NCBI RefSeq assembly: GCF_947253065.1
Contig: NZ_CAMXWS010000056.1
Location: 1-6,899 of the forward strand
Length of the DNA stretch: 6,899 bases
Direction of reading: 5' to 3'
Source: an uncultured Corynebacterium sp.
Lineage (GTDB): Bacteria; Actinomycetota; Actinomycetes; Mycobacteriales; Mycobacteriaceae
The position numbers and the translations under genes are program-made. The notes beneath the pieces are model-generated. The model was given only the letters and a program-made list of their open reading frames with translations. It searched no databases and was not told where the DNA came from. Of this stretch, positions 1 to 4,516 are shown piece by piece (the stretch's first letter is position 1; each line of letters begins with the position of its first letter).

Positions 1-235
1 CTACGTCTGGGAGCGATGTCCATTTGGGAGCGATGCGTGACTCGTTGTCCCATACCCGTTCAAGGGCTTCCACAACATCGTTTGTATGAACAACAAACAG
101 GGGGTAATCGCGCACATTGAAGTCCCACGTGAGTGACGATGGCGAGGAAAGTCGCAGCTCGTACTGCTCTTGAGCTATTTTTTCACCGTTCTGGTGGCTA
201 TGGAAGACCTGTTTAAGCTGCTTATAGTGGGTCAT
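1..235 (-). CDS. N-terminal part of a possible Fic-family protein, cut by the left edge
   Basis: An open frame starts at ATG 235 and runs off the left edge after 78 full codons. An in-frame stop (TAA, 283-281) lies upstream with no other ATG between, and a GGA sits about 9 bases before the ATG, so this start is well supported. Visible features are a charged, helical first 30 residues, a motif around residues 31-39 (SPSSLTWDF), a hydrophobic strand (PLFVV, 45-49) and a helix ending in KWTSLPDV (71-78). From memory this resembles the region before the Fic domain of bacterial Fic proteins, which transfer AMP or a similar group to target proteins. The catalytic HPFxxGNGR motif would lie outside the window, so neither family nor activity can be confirmed. 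It is transcribed in the same direction as the mycoredoxin gene, but the 147-bp gap with a large palindrome suggests its own control. The frame being a gene is likely; the Fic label is tentative. Confidence 0.6.
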   Translation of the reverse strand, partial: MTHYKQLKQVFHSHQNGEKIAQEQYELRLSSPSSLTWDFNVRDYPLFVVHTNDVVEALERVWDNESRIAPKWTSLPDV

Positions 236-261
236 GGCGCTGTTTTTCCAGGTAAGTCGAT

Positions 262-349
262 TGCAATTTAGAGACCCATCTTAAGCCTCTATCTTTCAAA
301 AATCGCGAATTTTGAAAGATAGAGTGCCATCCGCGCGCTGTAAATTGCA
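262..349. repeat. Nested palindromes on a single axis (38-bp inner, 9-bp outer arms)
   Basis: The inner palindrome spans 287-324: 15-bp arms (CTCTATCTTTCAAAA at 287-301 and its complement at 310-324) around ATCGCGAA. Only the 302/309 pair is mismatched, and the centre TCGCGA is itself a palindrome. The outer arms are TGCAATTTA (262-270) and TAAATTGCA (341-349). Both have their axis at 305.5, so they are concentric; the 16 bases between inner and outer arms do not pair. On the minus strand the stem lies downstream of mrx1 and upstream of the Fic-like gene. No T-run follows it on either strand, so it is a poor classical intrinsic terminator. An operator for a dimeric regulator, a small palindromic mobile repeat, or a factor-assisted terminator are all possible. 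Confidence 0.8.
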
Positions 350-367
350 GTTCTACTAATCCAGATT

Positions 368-393
368 TGCTAGCTCAGATTGCTAGCTCAGAT
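368..393. repeat. 13-bp perfect tandem duplication over the mrx1 stop
   Basis: TGCTAGCTCAGAT occurs twice with no spacer (368-380 and 381-393). On the minus strand the first copy read contains the last mycoredoxin codons and its TAG stop (385-383); the second is a non-coding copy directly downstream. This looks like a slippage duplication. The protein is unchanged because the stop comes within the first copy. Confidence 0.85.
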
Positions 394-661
394 CCGCCAG
401 CTTGGCCAACACGTCGGCAGCTGGCGGGTTGGTGGCGTGTGTGCCGTCGGAGTAGAGGACGGTGGGCACGATGCGGTTGCCGTCGTTGACGGACTTGATC
501 CACTCGTCAACATCCACGCCAGGTGCTTCGACGTCGACGATCTCAACGGCACCTTCGGGAAGCTTCGCCCGCTTCAAGTCCGCGATCAACGCGTTGCAGT
601 ACGGGCACCAAGATGCGGCAAAAACGGTGACAGGTGCTGTGGTTTCAGGGGTGGTAGCCAA
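383..661 (-). CDS. mrx1: Mycoredoxin (glutaredoxin-like CPYC protein)
   Basis: This is a 92-residue thioredoxin-fold protein of the glutaredoxin/mycoredoxin type. Mycoredoxins are cytosolic and reduce protein-mycothiol mixed disulfides with electrons from mycothiol. The sequence opens with a beta strand (VTVFAAS, 11-17), then the active site WCPYC (18-22), the segment WIKSVNDGNRIVPTV (54-68) with the expected cis-proline at 66, and DGTHATNP (72-79), where this fold binds the low-molecular-weight thiol. The end (VLAKLADLS) matches the usual C-terminal helix. I chose TTG 661 as start: it is 4 bp after the folA stop, has an AGG just upstream, and gives near family length. ATG codons further upstream would place the start deep inside folA. 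It is the last gene of the cysQ-thyA-folA-mrx1 operon and probably translationally coupled to folA. The mycoredoxin assignment rests on motif similarity recalled from corynebacterial proteins. Confidence 0.88.
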   Translation of the reverse strand: MATTPETTAPVTVFAASWCPYCNALIADLKRAKLPEGAVEIVDVEAPGVDVDEWIKSVNDGNRIVPTVLYSDGTHATNPPAADVLAKLADLS

Positions 662-665
662 AATC

Positions 666-1181
666 CTAAGCCTTTCGTTCAAATCGTTGGAAGCGGTAGC
701 GCAGCGGTGATTCATCGGCACCGTCGAGGGTGATGCGGCCACGCTCAGATGTGATCCACTCGGATTCATGAACCAAGTCGAATTCCTCCGGCACATGCGG
801 TGCCAAAACGGCGTTGTGGGGGAGGAGGGGCGCGAGTGTGGCGTCGATAAGCGTGCGCTCAATGATGTCGACATGGCCGAGGGTGGCTTCGTAGAGTTGT
901 GCCCCGCCCATGATCCAAGCGTCGGTGTCCAGGGCCGGAAGTTTGCGGTGAACCTCCGCGCCACTCGACCATTCGCCCGTTTGCCGTGAGGAAATGACAA
1001 TATTGGTGCGACCCGGAAGTGGCTTGAATGGCAATGACTCCCACGTGCGACGGCCCATGATGACGGGGCAGCCGAGCGTGGTCTCCTTGAAATGCTTAAG
1101 GTCCTCCGGGAGGTGCCACGGCATATCTTCGCCGTCGCCGATGATGCGATCGAGCGACTGCGCCCAGATTGCGCCGAGCAT
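666..1181 (-). CDS. folA: Dihydrofolate reductase
   Basis: A 171-residue cytosolic enzyme that reduces dihydrofolate to tetrahydrofolate with NADPH; it is the target of trimethoprim. The full family pattern is visible: GAIWAQS near the N-terminus (3-9), the loop before MPWHLPEDLKHF (20-31) with the catalytic acidic residue D27, MGRRTWESLP (42-51) in the cofactor-binding region, LPGRTN (55-60) with the folate-binding arginine at 58, and IMGGAQLYE (90-98) with the paired glycines that bind NADPH. Length is typical for a bacterial chromosomal enzyme, and nothing suggests a horizontally acquired resistance variant. The ATG at 1181 is separated from the thyA stop (TAG 1185-1183) by a single base, so translation is almost certainly coupled to thyA. 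This pairing makes sense because thymidylate synthase produces the dihydrofolate this enzyme recycles. mrx1 follows 4 bp downstream. Confidence 0.97.
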   Translation of the reverse strand: MLGAIWAQSLDRIIGDGEDMPWHLPEDLKHFKETTLGCPVIMGRRTWESLPFKPLPGRTNIVISSRQTGEWSSGAEVHRKLPALDTDAWIMGGAQLYEATLGHVDIIERTLIDATLAPLLPHNAVLAPHVPEEFDLVHESEWITSERGRITLDGADESPLRYRFQRFERKA

Positions 1182-1182
1182 G

Positions 1183-1989
1183 CTAGACCGAGACCTTCGC
1201 CGTGATCGTCGGGTGCGGGTCGTAGCCGGTGACCGCGATGTCGTCGAAGCCGTAGTCGAAGATGGACTCCGTCTTGGTCAGTTCAAGCTGTGGATACGGG
1301 CGAGGCTCGCGGGAGAGCTGCTCTTTGACCTGCTCAATGTGGTCGTTGTAGATGTGGCAATCGCCGCCGGTCCAGATCAGCTCGCCAACCTCCAGGCCCG
1401 CCTGCTGCGCGAACATGTGGGTGAGCAGCGCGTAGGAAGCGATGTTGAACGGCACACCCAAGAACATGTCTGCGGAGCGCTGGTAGACCTGCATGGACAG
1501 CTTGCCATCGGCGACATAGAGCTGGAAGAGCAGGTGGCACGGCATGAGCGCCATCTTGTCTAGCTCCGACACATTCCACGCGGAGACGAGATTGCGGCGC
1601 GACTCCGGGTCCTTTGTCAGTAGGTCCAACGCATTCTGAATCTGGTCAATGTGTCGGCCGTCAGGCGTGGGCCACGAACGCCACTGGACGCCATAGACCG
1701 GGCCCAGTTCACCGCTTTCATCCGCCCATTCATTCCAGATGCGGATGTTGTTCTCCTGTAGCCAGCGCACATTCGAATCGCCCTTGAGGAACCACAGCAG
1801 CTCGCCGACAACGCCCTTGAAGTACACCTTCTTGGTGGTCAACAGGGGGAAAGAATCCGCGAGGTCATAACGCAACTGTTTACCGAACACACTGATGGTG
1901 CCCGTACCAGTGCGGTCAGATTTCGGGGTGCCGGTTTCGAGGATCTCACGCAGCAGATCCTCATAGGGCGTGGGGATAGTCCCAGTCAT
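1183..1989 (-). CDS. thyA: Thymidylate synthase (ThyA type)
   Basis: A 268-residue folate-dependent thymidylate synthase, close to the 264 residues of the E. coli enzyme. It methylates dUMP to dTMP using methylene-tetrahydrofolate as one-carbon donor and reductant, releasing dihydrofolate. Visible landmarks are the phosphate-binding arginine in SDRTGTGT (24-31), the family block EWADESGELGPVYG (87-100) and WRSW (103-106), the nucleophilic cysteine C151 in MPCHLLFQ, the dUMP-binding block QRSADMFLGVPFN (170-182), and DCHIYNDH (210-217). All catalytic residues I would look for are present. ATG 1989 is preceded by a weak purine-rich AAAGAG about 8 bases away. A 48-bp gap with no clear terminator separates it from cysQ, so readthrough from cysQ is likely; folA follows after 1 bp. 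Confidence 0.98.
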   Translation of the reverse strand: MTGTIPTPYEDLLREILETGTPKSDRTGTGTISVFGKQLRYDLADSFPLLTTKKVYFKGVVGELLWFLKGDSNVRWLQENNIRIWNEWADESGELGPVYGVQWRSWPTPDGRHIDQIQNALDLLTKDPESRRNLVSAWNVSELDKMALMPCHLLFQLYVADGKLSMQVYQRSADMFLGVPFNIASYALLTHMFAQQAGLEVGELIWTGGDCHIYNDHIEQVKEQLSREPRPYPQLELTKTESIFDYGFDDIAVTGYDPHPTITAKVSV

Positions 1990-2037
1990 TCACTCACTCT
2001 TTGCGGTTATTGGGTTGAAGCGGCGCTGTCTAGTTGC

Positions 2038-2811
2038 TTATTTGACGATGCCTTCGTAGCTGCCGTGCTCTGCTTTGTAAGCGGCGACATGCTCGAGGAT
2101 CTCCTCTGCGAGCTCCGGGCGGCAAATCAGCAGGTCAGGAATATAGGTGTCCTTGTTGTTGAACAGAACCTCGCTGCCATCAAGGCGGGAGGCATGCAAG
2201 CCAGCTGCCTTAGCGACGCCCACCGGTGCCGCCTGATCCCACTCGTACTGCCCACCGGCGTGGATGTATGCGTCGTAATCGCCGAGTAGGACATGCATTG
2301 CCTTTGCGCCAGCGGAGCCAATGCCGGCAGCTTCAAAGCCCATCTTGTCGGCGACGTACTTTGCCACAGCGGGCGGACGGTTGTGGGACAGAGCGATCTT
2401 GCGGGCGTACGGGCCCTCCACGTGGCGGACATCAGAAGACTTGAACACAACGCCCAAGTCCGGCAGGCCTACTGCCGCATGGATCGGTACACCGTTTTCC
2501 ACCAGTGCAATGTGCACAGCCCAGTCCTGGCGGCCGGTGGCGAATTCTTTCGTGCCGTCGAGCGGATCCACAATCCACACACGCGAATTGTCCAGGCGTG
2601 ACAAGTCATCTACAGCTTCTTCCGACAGGAAACCGTCCTCCGGGCGGTGCTGCTCCAAGACACGCGCAATCCAGTTCTGAGCAAGGTCATCGCCTGCCTC
2701 GCCCAATTCGCGGCCGCGAAGCAATCCCACTCCGCGAATCCCCTTGAGGATTTCGCCAGTTCCAAGCGCAATGAGGTTAGTCAACCGTGAGTCCGAGTAC
2801 GTTGCCGTCAT
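2038..2811 (-). CDS. cysQ: CysQ-type PAP / inositol monophosphate phosphatase
   Basis: A 257-residue protein of the lithium-sensitive, Mg-dependent inositol monophosphatase superfamily. The family members called CysQ remove the 3' phosphate from 3'-phosphoadenosine 5'-phosphate, a by-product of sulfate assimilation; actinobacterial members can also hydrolyse inositol phosphates. The metal-binding motifs are in order: LSEEAVDD (62-69) with acidic E64/E65, the signature VDPLDGTKEF (81-90) with D82, D85 and the LDGT turn, a substrate-loop segment GSAGAK (165-170), and YEWDQAAP (189-196) with the third metal aspartate D192. There is no signal peptide. The likely start is ATG 2811, first gene of the leftward operon leading to thyA-folA-mrx1. 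Its promoter should lie in 2812-2900, where the left palindromic repeat of the neighbouring cassette also lies. The choice between PAP and inositol phosphate as main substrate cannot be read from the sequence. Confidence 0.9.
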   Translation of the reverse strand: MTATYSDSRLTNLIALGTGEILKGIRGVGLLRGRELGEAGDDLAQNWIARVLEQHRPEDGFLSEEAVDDLSRLDNSRVWIVDPLDGTKEFATGRQDWAVHIALVENGVPIHAAVGLPDLGVVFKSSDVRHVEGPYARKIALSHNRPPAVAKYVADKMGFEAAGIGSAGAKAMHVLLGDYDAYIHAGGQYEWDQAAPVGVAKAAGLHASRLDGSEVLFNNKDTYIPDLLICRPELAEEILEHVAAYKAEHGSYEGIVK

Positions 2812-2873
2812 GGCCTAGACCTTACCGCGTGCGCGGTGTCCTCGCGTGCTGCGGCCGACTACTTCTGCGGCGC

Positions 2874-2883
2874 AACATAACAC
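2874..2883 (-). promoter_or_regulatory. Candidate extended -10 element for cysQ
   Basis: Read on the minus strand, the outer arm of the left unit contains TGTTATGTT (2882-2874), which fits an extended -10 pattern (TG-N-TATGTT). Transcription would start near 2867 and give a leader of about 56 bases to the cysQ ATG. No convincing -35 is seen. This is a pattern match only. Confidence 0.3.
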
Positions 2884-2921
2884 TTAACTTCCCACATAAC
2901 ATCCCACAAGTGTTAAGTAGG

Positions 2922-2931
2922 GTGTTATGTT
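2922..2931 (+). promoter_or_regulatory. Candidate extended -10 element for the cassette gene
   Basis: TGTTATGTT (2923-2931) is an extended -10-like motif in the right arm of the left unit, mirroring the one facing cysQ. A start near 2938 would leave a leader of about 36 bases that includes the strong purine-rich ribosome binding site. It overlaps an inverted ACWTAACA box, so a protein bound there would block it. Confidence 0.35.
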
Positions 2932-2956
2932 GGGTTTCAAGAGGTGGCCCGTTGAA

Positions 2957-2967
2957 AAGGGGAAGGG
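2957..2967 (+). promoter_or_regulatory. Strong ribosome binding site of the AlbA_2-type gene
   Basis: A purine-rich run, AAGGGGAAGGG, ends 6 bases before ATG 2974. It fixes the start codon and suggests efficient translation. Confidence 0.75.
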
Positions 2968-2973
2968 TGGACG

Positions 2974-4407
2974 ATGACCGACGATGAGTTGGAAAGCCTC
3001 ATTGCTGAACTAAGAATCATTGGGACAGAAGGACAAGCCGTTGAGGTGAAAAGCGGAGTAGGGAAGAACATCCGCGAAACTCTCAGCGCCTTTTCCAATG
3101 GCAACGGCGGAATCTTGCTGATTGGTTTGAGTGAAGAGGATGGTTTCGTCCCAGTTGACGGTTTCGATGCGGCGAAAGCCCGCGATGCGGTTGCCTCTCG
3201 CTGCGACGAACTCACCCCTGCTGTGCGGCCGGTAATTCAGATTCATAAGCATCAAGGCGCTTTTGTGGTCGTGGTCGAAGTAGCTCCGCTGAACCGTGAA
3301 GATAAGCCTTGCTACGTCACTGACAAGGGGCGTTATAACGGCTCTTACATTCGCACCGGTGACGGTGAGCGCAGGCTGACCAAATATGAAGTAGACCGAC
3401 TTCTGGAGGAAGAAGTTCAGCCGCGCTGGGATGAAGAGCCAGTAGAGGAAGCTCAGCGCACTGATTTATCTGAGGAGGAGTTGCACGACTTCCTGGCTGT
3501 ACAGAAATCGCGGCGGCCAAAGACCTTCGCGGACGGCGAAGACCAAGCTCTGCGTCGCTTGAGGATCATGAAGGATGGGCGTCCGACTCTGGCTGCACTG
3601 CTGGCGATGGGGGATTACCCGCAGGAGTTCTTTCCGCGATTGACGGTCACGTTCGGGCTTTTTCCTGGCACCGGAAAGGGAGATGTCACGGTCGGGGAGA
3701 GGCTGCTCGATAGCGCTACTCTCGTGGGAACGATTCCCGAGCTCGTTGAAGCTGGGGTTGCAACTGTGCAGAAAAATATGCGTACGGCCAGCGTGATTGG
3801 CGAGGTCTACCGCACTGATTTACCTGAATATCCACTCGTTGCCGTAAGGGAGGCGCTGGTCAACGCCTTGATGCACCGTGATTATTCGCCGAGCGCTTTG
3901 GGTAGCCAGGTTCAGATCAACATGTTCGTGGACCGGCTTGAAATTACAAATCCCGGTGGACTGTACGGCGGCGTCACAGTTGAGAACCTTGGGGAGGCGG
4001 GCATTAGCTCCTCGAGAAACCGCCGCCTGTCGTCGTTTCTCGAAGATCTCACATTCGATGGTGGCGGCCCGGTCGCTGAAAATCGAGGTTCTGGCATCGC
4101 CACGATCAACCGTGCGCTCGAGGAAGCACTCATGCCGCCACCAATCTTCACGGATCGATTGACTGATTTCACTGTCACGTTTAGGAAGAGGAAGGTGGCT
4201 CCGACCGAACGGCATGGCACCGCTGTGGACCAAGTTGCCAAACTCTTCACGGAGTGCGAGTCGTGGTCGACGACGGAACTTGTTGGCGCTACCGGGTTAA
4301 GTCGAACTGCGGTGCAAAAGGCGATCAACCAGCTCGTGGGCGATGGGACTGTGGAGCCAACAGAGCCTGCGCGCTCACCGCGTCAGCGTTACCGGCTCAC
4401 CGTATGA
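2974..4407 (+). CDS. AlbA_2/Schlafen-type ATP-binding protein with GHKL-like region and C-terminal winged helix
   Basis: A 477-residue cytosolic protein with three recognisable parts. Residues about 18-145 form an AlbA_2 (Schlafen-type) putative nucleic-acid-binding domain: EGQAVEVKS (19-27) with the E24-x-K26 pair, FSNGNGGILLIG (40-51), and YNGSYIRTGDGERRLT (121-136). A middle segment (160-285) has no motif I know. Residues about 286-403 look like a divergent GHKL-type ATPase module: REALVNALMHRDYS (292-305), ITNPGGL (324-330) and NRGSGI (370-375). Residues 415-477 form a winged helix, with STTELVGATGLSRTAVQKAI as the likely helix-turn-helix. The set matches the broad family often annotated as an ATP-binding protein or HTH transcriptional regulator (COG2865-like); its biochemical role is poorly defined. 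It stands alone between two related palindromic repeats, suggesting autoregulation or mobility as a cassette. No nuclease, transposase or recombinase motif is visible. Confidence 0.9.
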   Translation: MTDDELESLIAELRIIGTEGQAVEVKSGVGKNIRETLSAFSNGNGGILLIGLSEEDGFVPVDGFDAAKARDAVASRCDELTPAVRPVIQIHKHQGAFVVVVEVAPLNREDKPCYVTDKGRYNGSYIRTGDGERRLTKYEVDRLLEEEVQPRWDEEPVEEAQRTDLSEEELHDFLAVQKSRRPKTFADGEDQALRRLRIMKDGRPTLAALLAMGDYPQEFFPRLTVTFGLFPGTGKGDVTVGERLLDSATLVGTIPELVEAGVATVQKNMRTASVIGEVYRTDLPEYPLVAVREALVNALMHRDYSPSALGSQVQINMFVDRLEITNPGGLYGGVTVENLGEAGISSSRNRRLSSFLEDLTFDGGGPVAENRGSGIATINRALEEALMPPPIFTDRLTDFTVTFRKRKVAPTERHGTAVDQVAKLFTECESWSTTELVGATGLSRTAVQKAINQLVGDGTVEPTEPARSPRQRYRLTV

Positions 4408-4427
4408 TGGAAAAGTACTGGTGATGG

Positions 4428-4495
4428 AACTTAACAATTAACTTCCTACATAACATCCCACAAGTGTTAAGTAGTGGGAAGTTAAGTGTTATGTT
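4428..4495. repeat. Right palindromic repeat unit of the cassette (68 bp)
   Basis: This is the more complete copy. Its 22-base arms (4428-4449 and 4474-4495) pair with 3 mismatches around a 24-base core that is the same as in the left unit. It carries four ACWTAACA boxes: forward at 4429-4436 and 4448-4455, inverted at 4465-4472 and 4487-4494. It has six TAAC/GTTA cores arranged symmetrically; the left unit has five. It starts 20 bp after the cassette gene stop and ends 21 bp before the lhr start. The RNA could fold into a long hairpin, but no T-run follows, so it is not an obvious intrinsic terminator. Confidence 0.9.
4486..4495 (+). promoter_or_regulatory. Candidate extended -10 element for lhr at the cassette end
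   Basis: TGTTATGTT (4487-4495) repeats the extended -10-like motif of the left unit. A start near 4502 would give a leader of about 15 bases containing the lhr ribosome binding site (AAGGTG, 4506-4511). TTAAGT (4467-4472) lies 17 bases upstream and is a weak -35 candidate. If correct, the cassette end supplies the lhr promoter. Confidence 0.35.
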
Positions 4496-4516
4496 CCGGC
4501 CGTCTAAGGTGAAGGC

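Larger units (their letters stand above)
2874..2931. repeat. Left palindromic repeat unit of the cassette (58 bp)
   Basis: This unit has outer arms AACATAACAC (2874-2883) and GTGTTATGTT (2922-2931); with the next base on each side (C2873/G2932) they pair over 11 bp. It aligns with 4428-4474 over its first 47 bases with only 3 mismatches, including 27 identical bases (2894-2920 and 4448-4474), then lacks 10 bases present in the right unit. Four 8-bp boxes of the form ACWTAACA are visible: two forward (2875-2882, 2894-2901) and two inverted (2911-2918, 2923-2930). It occupies the divergent promoter region between cysQ and the cassette gene, so an operator function is plausible. Confidence 0.9.
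2874..4495 (+). mobile_element. Candidate single-gene cassette with perfect 22-bp terminal inverted repeats
   Basis: The segment begins with AACATAACAC... (arm 2874-2895) and ends with the exact reverse complement of those 22 bases (4474-4495, ...GTGTTATGTT). Pairing stops exactly at both outer ends (2873 and 4496 do not pair) and at both inner ends. It contains one gene and a complex repeat at each end, and separates cysQ from lhr, which I recall as direct divergent neighbours in C. glutamicum. No transposase or recombinase is visible and there is no target-site duplication longer than 1 bp, so movement is inferred only from the termini and position. The alternative is a resident gene whose operators were duplicated on either side. 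The repeat architecture is certain; the mobile-element label is not. Confidence 0.5.

Noticed and set aside
369..391. GCTAGCTCAG resembling part of a well-known synthetic constitutive promoter series
   Set aside because: Only the spacer-like 10 bases match; there is no -35 or -10 element in the right place, and the bases encode the end of mycoredoxin.
383..1000. Longer 205-residue version of the mycoredoxin frame
   Set aside because: The extra N-terminal 113 residues overlap folA out of frame and resemble no redoxin; the TTG at 661 fits the family length and spacing.
994..1563. A 189-codon plus-strand open frame across folA and thyA
   Set aside because: It is antisense to two unmistakable enzymes and has no ribosome binding site or domain signal.
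4296..4302. GTTAAGT inside the winged-helix coding region as an extra operator box
   Set aside because: It matches only 7 of the 8 box positions, stands alone, and is within coding sequence, so chance is sufficient.
2864..4505. Target-site duplication flanking the cassette
   Set aside because: Comparing the bases directly outside the two termini (ending TGCGGCGC on the left, starting CCGGCCGT on the right) gives no direct repeat longer than 1 bp.
4408..4516. Intrinsic terminator after the cassette gene
   Set aside because: The right repeat can form a long hairpin, but no T-run follows the stem, and transcription into lhr may need to begin there.
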